From Sphaeroforma arctica JP610 (taxonomy: Eukaryota; Opisthokonta; Ichthyosporea; Ichthyophonida), in the NCBI RefSeq assembly GCF_001186125.1, contig NW_014040516.1, positions 36,341 to 61,322 on the forward strand: 24,982 nucleotides of DNA, written 5' to 3'. The notes beneath the pieces are model-generated. The model saw only the letters and a program-made list of their open reading frames with translations. It searched no databases and was not told the DNA's origin. How positions within the stretch are numbered: the first letter of the stretch is position 1; each line of letters begins with the position of its first letter. The translations under genes were made by a program, and so were the position numbers. This document shows positions 10,301 to 18,000 of this stretch, piece by piece.

Positions 10301-13300
10301 CACACACACATATATATATAAACAAAGAAATAATTAAATAAAAGAATGAATATATATATGCGACAAGCACACAATCCCGGATACACGCCGAGACACTCAC
10401 AAACAGTTCCGTATTCCAAACAAGTCAGAAGATATGAAAAAAGCCACAGGCTTTACCTACCTAAGATATTGAAAATCGTCTTGACACCCAATTCCTTGCG
10501 AATGTGAGCCACGCTCTTGAGATTCGGGTGGTATGTGGGTGCGTACAAGAAGCAGTAGCCCACATGGTCCACAATGTGCGCCGCTTTTTGGGGCGAAATG
10601 CCAATATTCACACCCAAATGCTCTAGCACATCGGCGGACCCACATTTACTGGATGCCGATCTGTTGCCGTGCTTCGCAACCTGTGTGTGTGTGTGTGAAA
10701 ATGGGTATGTAAATATAAATATATATATAAACATAAATATAAACACAATTAACTAGTATATACCGGTGACGAGGGCCACGGAACCAAATACATACACACA
10801 TCACACACAGAGGCAAGGCGATACAGAAACTAATGCACATACAGACACTAAAAACAAACGCACACACAGACACTAAAACAAACACACACAGCTACTTAAA
10901 ACAAACACACACACACATACACTTGAAACAAACACACACACACACGCCATACCTTGACTCCCGCACCGGCCACAACGATACCAGCAGTAGTCGACACGTT
11001 GAAGGTGTCGTGGCCGTCTCCTCCGGTGCCCACAATATCCACCACCACATCATCAGTAGTGAGTGTACACGGACGACATTTAGCCAGCACACGCTCACTG
11101 ATACATGCCATGACGGTACTGTCCTCGCCCATCATTTTTAGGCCCATTAAAAGACCCGCGATTTGCGCTGGAGTGGCCTCGTTGGCTAGGATGTGGTCCA
11201 TGGCTAGACCGAATACCTGTGGGGTTGGTGGTAGGAAGGTTTAGTATGATTGTATACGAAAGTTTATCATATATACATACCTATATATATATACACATAA
11301 ATAATAAAGACAGATAAAAGTTTAAAAATAGATGTATATATAGACATATACAATGGATACGGTTTACATATAGAGACACATGTATATAAATATTAACAAC
11401 AGATGAAATTTGAACATAGATACAGACAGATAAATTTGAAATACAAAAACACATGCATATCAACATACAACCGAATATATTTACATCTAGCCACACACTA
11501 CACACATATATAAAACACATCAATCAACACATGTACAAACCAAACCCTAAACAAGCGTAACACACACACACCTCTGTGTTAGGAATACTATGAGGTGGTT
11601 CTGAGATCGTCTTCAGACACTGACGCAAAGCGGCATCTCCCCCGTGCGCATCATCTGCCACTGCCTTGCCCGTGACACCCGCGCCTACTTTGTGGTTGTA
11701 GGTTGGCTCGTCGGCCCAGGTACCGGCAGTGTACCTGAGGAAGTTGACGAACATATCCATGCCCTGTGTGTAGAGAAGAGGGTAAGGTGGGTGAGAATGA
11801 GGTTGTTTACATACATACATACGTAAATATACACACACACATATATATAAACATACATACATGGTGGGTGTTTATGGTGTGATAATAATGTCGGATATAT
11901 GGGTTGAGGCGCTATGGCAACAAACACATATATATGCCTTTGTCGAGCGAGGGTAGATTGACTCAGATAAGAAAGTTTTGAGAACAAACCCAAAAGCCTA
12001 TTTTCAGCAAGGATTTGTGTTTGAAAGTAGGTTGGTTTGGCAACTCCGTGTACAGAAGCAACTCAATAGACGAGCGGGATGGGCCAAAACCGAAATAGGG
12101 CATATCTGCACCAGTTTTACCTAAAACTCTAAACCCTTGGTCACTGAGAGTACTTTCGGAGACAGGACTGTCCTCGTTCAACACATGAATTCTTTGGGCA
12201 AACATACTAGGGACATATACAATAACATAGACCTACTTGTGGTACAGAAATAATGCCATAGATGCTCGAATCCGGCACACAGATAACCAAGGAAAAACAA
12301 TACAAAAACTGAGATTTGGCGTATATATATACATATATATATATGCACTAGTTTTACCTGTTCACTGAGGATGCTTTCGGGGTGGAACTGCACTCCTTCC
12401 ACACACAACTCCTTGTGGCGCACAGCCATGATGATGCCATTGGCTGTGGCGGCTGTTACAGCCAGAGACTCAGGGACGTTAGCAGCATCACCAGATAGCG
12501 AGTGATAGCGCGTGATGTTAATGTCCTGTGGATAGAGAGAACAGAGGCACAGGTGAGGGGGTGTGTGTGGATGTATGCTGAGCGGGAAAACAGTCTTGTG
12601 GGGTAGTGTAGTTTGGTATGAGATGCCTGTGCTATATAAATATAAATGAGCCATATAGATTGGCTGCTGTAGCTGTCACCTCTACGGCGCAAAGACATTT
12701 GCAGTAGTAACAGGTAGCGAGTGGTATACGCCTGCCCAGTAAACAACTCGTATGTTCAATTGCATGCGTGTACAGTTTATATAACACATGTGTATTTATA
12801 TAAGAAAATATATACATAGTAGTTTACAACACACGTGTACGTACCTATGTACATATATAAATAGTTGTATATAACACACGTGTATGTGCCTATGTACATA
12901 GTTGTATACAACACACGTGTATGTACCTATGTACATACGCGTACGTACTTATGTACAGACATACATAGTTGTATGTAATGCACGTGTGAGTGCCTGTGAG
13001 ACACCCCTCCAATAACCGCAGCCATCATTATAGGCTTTTAGGGTTTAGTGGTAGTCCATACGTTGCTATCCATAAGCACCCGGTAAGACAGGCAGACGCA
13101 TGTACCTAATCCGCATTCAAGACGCCCGCTATATCCATGTACACACATGGTATTCTTTCTCAGTCAGGCGAACAAAACATGGAGGAACAAAACATGGAGG
13201 TATGCATACACCAACACATACCGGTGAAAAACCTTAGTTGTAGCCACGGCCGTGCGCACTACACGCACGCTACACGTTGCTGTACATTAGCATACACACA

Positions 13301-14998
13301 CAGTAACACACATGCATATACCAAATACTTTACTAATACGCACGCTATGTCCATGCATGCACACACCAACTACAGTAGCATACACTCACAGTAACATAAA
13401 TGCATATACCTAACCATCAACTACTACGCCCACTATATCCATGCACGCACACACCAACTACATTAGCACACACACACAGTAACACACATGCATATACCCA
13501 TTCTCAACTACTATGCACGCTATATCCATATACACACATGGTATTCTTTCTAAGTAAGACGAACAGAGCATAGAGCTATACACACGCCAACACATACCTG
13601 TGAGACGCCCTTAAAGCAGCCCCGGCCGTCGTGTGTGATAGGCGACACCTTACCATGAACAATCTCTCCGGCATACAACACATCGCCTCCGAAGACTTCG
13701 TACATGCACTGCAGACCCATACACACACCAAACACGGGCACCTTGCCTGTGCATGCACATGGAGAGTAGGTGAGGGGTTAAAAGGGGTAGATAATTGTCA
13801 TGACACCTTGCCTGTGCATGTACATGGAGAGTAGGTGAGGGATTAAAAGGAGTAGATAGTTATCATGACACCTTGCCTGTACATATACATGGAGAGTAGG
13901 CATGTGGTTAAATACGATAGGAAGGAGGTCGATGTCTGTGTGTGTGGCATGGTTGGTGGGCAATGGGAAGGCAGGCTATGCGTGTGCGTAAAGAGGGTGT
14001 ATACGTATCTCGCCAATAGAGCGAGTGTGTACAACATAGTATACATGGCGTGTTTATTTATGTGAGTGATGAGGCTGGATAAGATATATTGCCCATAGAG
14101 AGACAGTGAGTGAGTGTACAACATGGTATGCATGGAGTGTTTGTGCATGAACTGTTGGTCGCAGTCCGCACTATGATACTCAATGTGCGTACTTGTGCAC
14201 AGGGACACACCAGTCAAGTGGAGAAAAAGCAACGCCAACCAAACACATCATGTACATAAACACCAACCAAACACATTCTGTGCATAAAGCCCGGAAATCC
14301 TCTATAAACTATTTACGTATGAATAATTTATTTACACGAAGTTAAGCACGTCCAGTTCATTTATATTTTAACGATATTCCTTTTCACACAGTGGTTTATA
14401 TAGAGTTAGTTATGTGCACAGACAATTGACTTGGGAGGAGTTGTGTACACAGTTTGAAATTACTATTACCTGAGAAGTGTGAAATCACCGCTCGCGAGAC
14501 TCCCGCGTCAGTTGATGGATGGCCTGGCCCAGGGGACACCAGAACATGTGTTGGCTGGAGATGAAGAGGAGAGGGAAGAGGTTGATATATATATATACTT
14601 ATATGTACAACAATACAAACATAATATACGTCCACATACATCCCCACACAAACATACAGATATATATTTATATACGTATATATATATAAATTTATATACG
14701 TACGTATATAAATATATATATACACATACATATATAAAGACGACATACACATGTATACAAACATATACATCATCCTACACACCTTCAGTGCGACGCACTC
14801 CTCGACGGTGATCATATCGTTGCGGTGCACCATGACCTCTGCGCCGCATTTGCGTAAGTATTGGTAGACGTTCCACGTGAAGCTGTCGTAGTTGTCAATC
14901 AACAACACGCGTGGCTTAGGCGTAATTGTGGTGGTAGCAGTGCCCGTGGTGTGTGGTGGGTTGTCCATAGTGTTATTCTGATTCGGTGTATGACTCAT
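2743..14998 (-). CDS. trpGDCF: Tetrafunctional tryptophan-synthesis protein TrpG-TrpD-TrpC-TrpF (19 exons, 1148 aa)
   Basis: One gene encodes four consecutive enzymes of the tryptophan pathway. Exons, in transcription order: 14998-14783, 14554-14470, 13746-13598, 12525-12358, 11763-11572, 11216-10953, 10680-10461, 10152-9928, 9704-9452, 9185-9137, 8955-8911, 8245-8020, 7214-7118, 6797-6549, 5922-5792, 5272-5146, 4388-4073, 3831-3551, 2896-2743. All borders are GT-AG. Phases agree throughout, and the sum is 3447 nt, that is 1148 codons plus TGA. The start ATG at 14998 is followed by a Thr/Asn-rich leader and then the TrpG start [11 protein letters not shown]. The gene lies 79 bp behind trpE, whose product is the partner of its TrpG domain. 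The weakest junction is TrpD to TrpC: exon 9 could instead end at an in-frame TGA at 9448-9450, which would split the locus into trpGD and trpCF, with the latter starting at ATG 8955. The intact 49-nt exon 10 with matching phase on both sides favours the fusion. No AATAAA is seen after the stop. Confidence 0.9.
2897..3550 (-). repeat. Intron 18 of trpGDCF with a diverged ~140-bp direct repeat
   Basis: The block with ATCAAATATATATACTGC, CTATCGAT and AAGATACACAATA at about 3225-3325 recurs at about 3360-3485. The second copy has about 20 extra bases of CCCTAAAA-type sequence (3425-3446) just after CTATCGAT. No exon-like piece is seen in this intron. Confidence 0.7.
4381..4830 (-). repeat. 83-bp tandem array copying the 3' splice site and start of TrpF exon 17
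   Basis: Five units begin at about 4384 (the real exon border), 4467, 4550, 4632 and 4788. The first three steps are 83, 83 and 82 bp; the last unit is displaced by about 73 bp of extra sequence. Each unit on the minus strand carries GTATGTTCTATTTATAG or a close variant, followed by (G)AACCCGYGTGAARGTGTGTGG. This is the acceptor plus the RVKVCG codons with the catalytic Cys. Units 2 and 3 lack one base of the real exon (GTGTGGCTC instead of GTGTGGTCTC), so they leave the frame; the other copies have further changes. The array fills most of intron 16. Confidence 0.9.
5146..8955 (-). CDS. trpC: TrpC domain: indole-3-glycerol-phosphate synthase (residues about 608-895)
   Basis: This domain closes the indole ring from CdRP to indole-3-glycerol phosphate, using a TIM barrel. 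It spans exons 11-16. It opens with [14 protein letters not shown], the family's short N-terminal helix. Key motifs: [12 protein letters not shown] (669-680) with Glu671, Lys673, Ser676 and Lys679; [11 protein letters not shown] (698-708); VLRKDFI (738-744) with the catalytic Lys741; LVEV (788-791) with Glu790; GVNNRNL (809-815) with Asn811; ALSGI (840-844); and the phosphate-binding ILVGESLMR (861-869). ALSGI replaces the bacterial ESGI; I recall this as the usual form in fungal TrpC, so I do not read it as a defect. Exon 12 has decayed partial copies in both flanking introns. Confidence 0.93.
5440..5690. repeat. Two-copy ~113-bp direct repeat in intron 15
   Basis: The block starting AGATATAGGAACATGTT at 5461 recurs at 5574 with few changes, through ACCTACAATAGAATCTG and AGAGGTTGGGA. 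No coding match to neighbouring exons was seen. Confidence 0.75.
5940..6115. repeat. Two-copy ~81-bp direct repeat in intron 14
   Basis: CGTACAAAGGYGTGTTA at 5946 recurs at 6027. The following ATGGTTCATATG and TTCTACATACAAATAC are also repeated. The rest of intron 14 (6116-6548) is AT-rich with ATATAC microsatellite near the exon 14 donor. Confidence 0.7.
7505..7785. repeat. Three-copy ~100-bp tandem repeat abutting the downstream TrpC exon relic
   Basis: Units contain ACACATACAGACAG, CACACCATAACCAAYCTAC, GTACATACGCAAGACAAGTA and ACCATGACATATAAC. They start near 7512, 7628 and 7726, with unit lengths of about 100-116 bp. The third unit runs straight into the relic exon at 7785. All lie in intron 12. 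Confidence 0.75.
7785..7885 (-). pseudogene. Relic copy of the second half of TrpC exon 12 (in intron 12)
   Basis: The minus strand reads [19 protein letters not shown], then CAYAS. Compare [19 protein letters not shown] and AYRYAS of the real exon 12. The catalytic SPSKG segment is changed to SLSGC, and no matching donor is evident. It is a decayed duplicate, not a usable alternative exon as it stands. Confidence 0.8.
8320..8412 (-). pseudogene. Relic copy of the first half of TrpC exon 12 with its 3' splice site (in intron 11)
   Basis: After an AG acceptor (ATATAAG, exon base 8412) the minus strand reads [20 protein letters not shown] then NPAT. The real exon begins [20 protein letters not shown] then NPAT. 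The relic starts at exactly the same codon, which independently supports the acceptor chosen at 8245. It runs into unrelated sequence at about 8320. Confidence 0.85.
9137..11634 (-). CDS. trpD: TrpD domain: anthranilate phosphoribosyltransferase (residues about 250-607)
   Basis: This domain transfers phosphoribose from PRPP to anthranilate. It spans late exon 5 to exon 10. Visible: the N-terminal helical part with [19 protein letters not shown] (279-297); the PRPP loop VGTGGDG (332-338); FNVST (342-346); KHGNRS (361-366); GPMINPANP (432-440), matching the family's LGPLxNPA; the metal-binding pair D478-E479 in [14 protein letters not shown] (518-525); and INAAALL (546-552). Where the family usually has VVHG just before the DE pair, this protein has VVCG. 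Length fits a complete enzyme. The last 17 residues (exon 10, ending [10 protein letters not shown]) form a charged linker into TrpC. Confidence 0.93.
9181..9360 (-). repeat. ~45-bp minisatellite starting at the exon 10 acceptor
   Basis: Five variants of GTTGAYTAGTTGTGTCTATT (plus strand) start near 9181, 9230, 9254, 9299 and 9344. On the minus strand each carries CTAG or CTAA followed by TCAAC, that is the exon 10 acceptor and its first five bases. The rest of intron 9 (9361-9451) shows nothing further. Confidence 0.8.
9751..9786 (-). repeat. Echo of the TrpD exon 9 start in intron 8
   Basis: The minus strand reads [12 protein letters not shown], against [12 protein letters not shown] at the true exon start (9704). 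The echo lies about 80 bp upstream in the same frame and lacks a usable AG just before it. It is adjacent to a TAGGGGTTT patch at 9741-9749. Confidence 0.7.
10177..10440. repeat. AT-rich microsatellite filling intron 7
   Basis: ATATA/ACATA simple repeats; no exon echo was found here. Similar simple sequence fills introns 5 (11217-11571) and 6 (10681-10952, CA-rich) and intron 1 (14555-14782). Confidence 0.7.
11637..14998 (-). CDS. trpG: TrpG domain: glutamine amidotransferase subunit of anthranilate synthase (residues 1 to about 249)
   Basis: This class I glutamine amidotransferase releases ammonia from glutamine and passes it to TrpE for anthranilate formation. It covers exons 1-4 and the first part of exon 5. 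Visible motifs: [13 protein letters not shown] near residues 32-44; VSPGPGHP at 78-85 (oxyanion region); FGVCMGLQ at 106-113 with nucleophile Cys109 (the common form is GVCLGHQ, so His is replaced by Leu here); RYHSL at 156-160; and GVQFHPES at 194-201 with His198 and Glu200 completing the triad. All catalytic residues are present, so the domain should be active. It is followed by MDMFVNFL, the usual end of the fold, and a linker rich in Gly, Ala and Asp that leads into TrpD. Confidence 0.93.
11985..12190 (-). pseudogene. Relic of the exon 4 end, donor and exon 5 start, inside intron 4
   Basis: The minus strand reads SESTLSDQ (real exon 4 end: PESILSEQ). Next comes a telomere-like block GGGTTTAGAGTTTTA, then GTAAAACTGGTGCA (real donor side: GTAAAACTAGTGCA). 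After about 60 nt it reads [16 protein letters not shown] (real exon 5: [18 protein letters not shown]). The FHPES motif that carries His198 is lost. So one relic holds both exon borders with a much shorter intron between them. Confidence 0.75.
12650..12735 (-). pseudogene. Relic of the first half of TrpG exon 4, inside intron 3
   Basis: The minus strand contains [14 protein letters not shown], corresponding to [14 protein letters not shown] in the real exon, then out-of-frame sequence still similar in DNA to the LAVTAATAN coding stretch (GTRACAGCYRCMRCAGCCAAT). It lies about 200 bp upstream of the real exon 4 and contains stops. Confidence 0.75.
13080..13597 (-). repeat. Intron 3 with an echo of the exon 3 end and donor, and repeated CA-rich units
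   Basis: The segment 13540-13635 (exon 3 end plus donor plus intron start) has a diverged copy at about 13148-13256. Shared landmarks on the plus strand are GGTATTCTTTCT, the AAC(A) run, CACCAACACATACC / GCCAACACATACC at the donor, and CCACGGCCGT / CCCGGCCGTC in the exon part. Between them are units of ACACACAGTAACACACATGC and CGCACACACCAACTACA. The copy has no open frame matching CFKGVSQ. Confidence 0.7.
13739..13915 (-). repeat. 65-bp x3 minisatellite starting at the exon 3 acceptor
   Basis: CACCTTGCCTGTGCATG occurs at 13739 (the real acceptor and first exon bases), 13804 and 13869, each followed by ACATGGAGAGTAGG and a WTTAAA stretch. Each copy keeps the acceptor CAG and the first seven bases of exon 3 (GCAAGGT). 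A further diverged repeat pair with GAGTGTGTACAACATAGTAT and GAGTGTACAACATGGTATGC lies at about 14022 and 14112. Confidence 0.85.
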
Positions 14999-15037
14999 GT
15001 TGATCAGGTACTCGTGGTATATCTCTTACAGTGTTCT

Positions 15038-15045
15038 ATTTATAG
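15038..15045 (-). promoter_or_regulatory. TATA-like box of trpGDCF inside the 79-bp gap
   Basis: Reading the minus strand, TATAAATA lies 39 nt before the trpGDCF ATG and about 32 nt after the trpE stop. It is the best match to a TATA box in the gap and implies a 5' UTR of only about 10 nt. The box lies inside a near-palindrome (GTTCTATAAATAGAAC) that also recurs in the TrpF array at 4381-4820, so its role as promoter is an inference. Confidence 0.45.
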
Positions 15046-15077
15046 AACCTACTCTCGTTGACTCCGGAATGTTGCTC

Positions 15078-18000
15078 CTAGCAGTTCAGGTACTCCTTAA
15101 AGTAGATCTCGGCACGCCTCAGGGCGTCATCATTGGACTTCATCTTATGAACCGTTTCTTCGTACTCAGCCGTGGGGTCTGAGTCAAACACAATACCTCC
15201 ACCTGCCTGTAGGTAAGCCACTCCATCCTGACACATCATGGTACGCAAAGCAATGCACGTGTCTGTATCTCCTCTGTGGGTGTGTAGGTAGGTATGGACG
15301 GTTGGTAGTAGCATGTTAGTAGAGGAGAAACCAGCGATTGCTATACATATATACATAAACAAGCACACGTATATAAACGGATGATAGTAGCATGTTAGTA
15401 TAGGAGCAACCAGCGATAAATACACACATACATATATATATACGCACACGTATATGACAGAATGTTAGCACTGGAGAAGCTAATGGCTCAATTTATACGC
15501 AAATACACAACTACACATGTACGTATAAAAATACAGAACAGATAAGCACATACACGGTTATATACACGCATACTATGCACTTGTAGGTTAAATACAGACA
15601 TGTGTGATCACTAGTGCCATGTATCTGTATCCGTCATGTAGAAATAAATGTACACACATACACATACTTTATATATGCGCATGTATGCTACACACACACA
15701 CATATATATATATATACATCATGCTTTGTGCTTGACAATCATGTACAGGTAAACGTAATTGCCAACGGTACGCCTGACTGACCTGTAACTAAACCAGCCC
15801 ACGGCACCCGCATAGAAGTGGCGCTTAATGCCCTCCATCTCCTGGATCAGCTGAACGGCCCTAATTTTGGGTGCACCTGTCCCAATAGGCCCAAAATGAC
15901 ATAAATGGGACAGTGAGATACAGTGAATTGTGGTGAGAATTGCGGTACTAGTAGAAGCGGCAAGAGAGCAATGGGGCTATGATTTGTATAGAAATATGCG
16001 CATACACGTAATACACACACCTATATATATATATATACATATGGGCATCGCAAATATACTCCAACAAAGATGATCAAAAGTTGTTTTGATGAAAGACATA
16101 GGTTAAAACAATACACTAAAAGCATAAACATACATCACATAACAATACCGAATTTATAAAGCACGTGAACTGGGTTTATACAGATACCAAAGCAATGGCT
16201 TACCGCTCACAGTGCCGGCAGGGAATATTGAGCGGAAAGCGTCGTAGATAGAGCACTCAGGCCTCAACATACCCTTCACCTTAGAGACAATGTGCATCAC
16301 ATGCGAGTACTTCTCAATACCCATTAAGGACGTCACCTGTTGGTGTACATGATAAGAGATGCGTGTTATGCTGTGTGTGCCTAGGTGTAGGTATGTGCAC
16401 TTGAGTGGTGGGTGTACATGATAAGAGGTGTGTGTTATGTGTGCACACAGATATATACACATGAGTGGTGGGTGTACATGATATGAGGTGTGTGTTATGT
16501 ATGCACACAGATATATACACTTGAGTGGTGGGTGTACATGATGAGAGGTGTGTGTTATGTGTGCACACAGATATATACACTTGAGTGGTGGGTGTACATG
16601 ATAAGAGGTGTGTGTTATGTATGCACACAGATATATACACTTGAGTGGTGTGTGTTATGTTGTGTGTGTGTAGGTATGTGCACTTGAGTGGTGGGTGTAC
16701 ATGATAAGAGGTGTGTGTTATGTTGTGTGTGTGTAGGTATGTGCACTTAAGCGGTGGGTGTACGTGATTTGCGGCGTGTGTCATGTGTGCACACAGATAT
16801 ATACACTTGAGTGGGTGCGTGTGTTTTAGCATAGGTACTCGATTGTGTGAGTGGGGTTGTGAGTGACGCGCTACATAGGATAAGTACACACCAGCTGTCG
16901 ATGACGTACGAGGGACTGTGTATAGTTGAACACATAGTTTAAACCCCTAAAACTCTAAACCCTAAAAGTATAGTTGAGCACTATATATACTTTATCACTA
17001 TATAAGTCTATACACAATATAGTATTGTACACTTTATAGTTAAACACTATATGTAAGACCCAAAGCCAATCAAGAACAGTGTGTGTGTGTGTACGCATGT
17101 CCTTTAAGTTAGGAGGAGCTCATACGCACACAATTGAACCATGTGTGTGCACCTCAGCAAATCCATTGAGTGGCGCATGTACATCAACACAGAAGTGAGC
17201 TACATCTACAAAACCATAGCAATTGGCTGGTATGGTCAACGATAGATGGGGTACAGTGCACGCACTATTGTACTAACAGAAGGTACACACACACACACAC
17301 ATATATATATATATGTATATAGACATACCCTGACTGTGTCGGGTTCGCACACGCGGTTGGAGTCGTTCCTGCCCAGGTCCACTAGCATGACATGCTCTGC
17401 AATCTCTTTTGTATCTGCCAGCAGCTCTTCCATCAGTGCTTTGTCCTCGGCATCGGTTTCGCCGCGCTTTCTGGTGCCTATAAAGGGAAATGTAGGCATG
17501 TTGAACTTCTTGGTGCCGCAATACGTATCCAATGCAAAGGAGGTGCTAGTTGATATACAAGGTCGTACAGTGCCGGCTACGCTGTTCTTAGTGCTGGGTA
17601 TAGGGACATGATAAGTAGTGTGATCTCTACCATTCATGTAGGAGAGAGTCTGAGAAGCCTATAGTACCCACCAATGGAGTTGCGTTAAGGGTTTTAGGGT
17701 TTTGCAAAGATACAGATGTGCGCCGTGGGCCTCTTGTGACTCTTAACTGCAATGGTGTGTCTAGAGATCACGGTCGATAGCAAAAAGCACGGGATATGAC
17801 TAACATCTTAAGTAACATAACTAACATAGGTATAATACTCACTCTGTACACACATACAATGAACAGCTTTGTACACACATACAACGAATAGCCACGTAGA
17901 CAGAACAAACTATACATCCATGCCCAACACACCTTTACACTCCCTCTACACATACACAACACACAACACACCTGTACACTCACCTGTACACACGCAACAA

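Noticed and set aside
14998-15078. trpE and trpGDCF as one fused gene
   Set aside because: TrpE ends with TAG after a complete C-terminus and there is no donor/acceptor pair to bypass it in the 79-bp gap.
16314-16889. Long minus-strand open frame of 191 codons rich in HTHxTxx repeats
   Set aside because: It is a translation of the 60-bp minisatellite in trpE intron 6.
17478-17637. Open frame continuing upstream of trpE exon 6
   Set aside because: A good acceptor (TTTATAG) at 17478-17479 gives the exact family sequence GTRKRG in phase; the upstream part has no family match.
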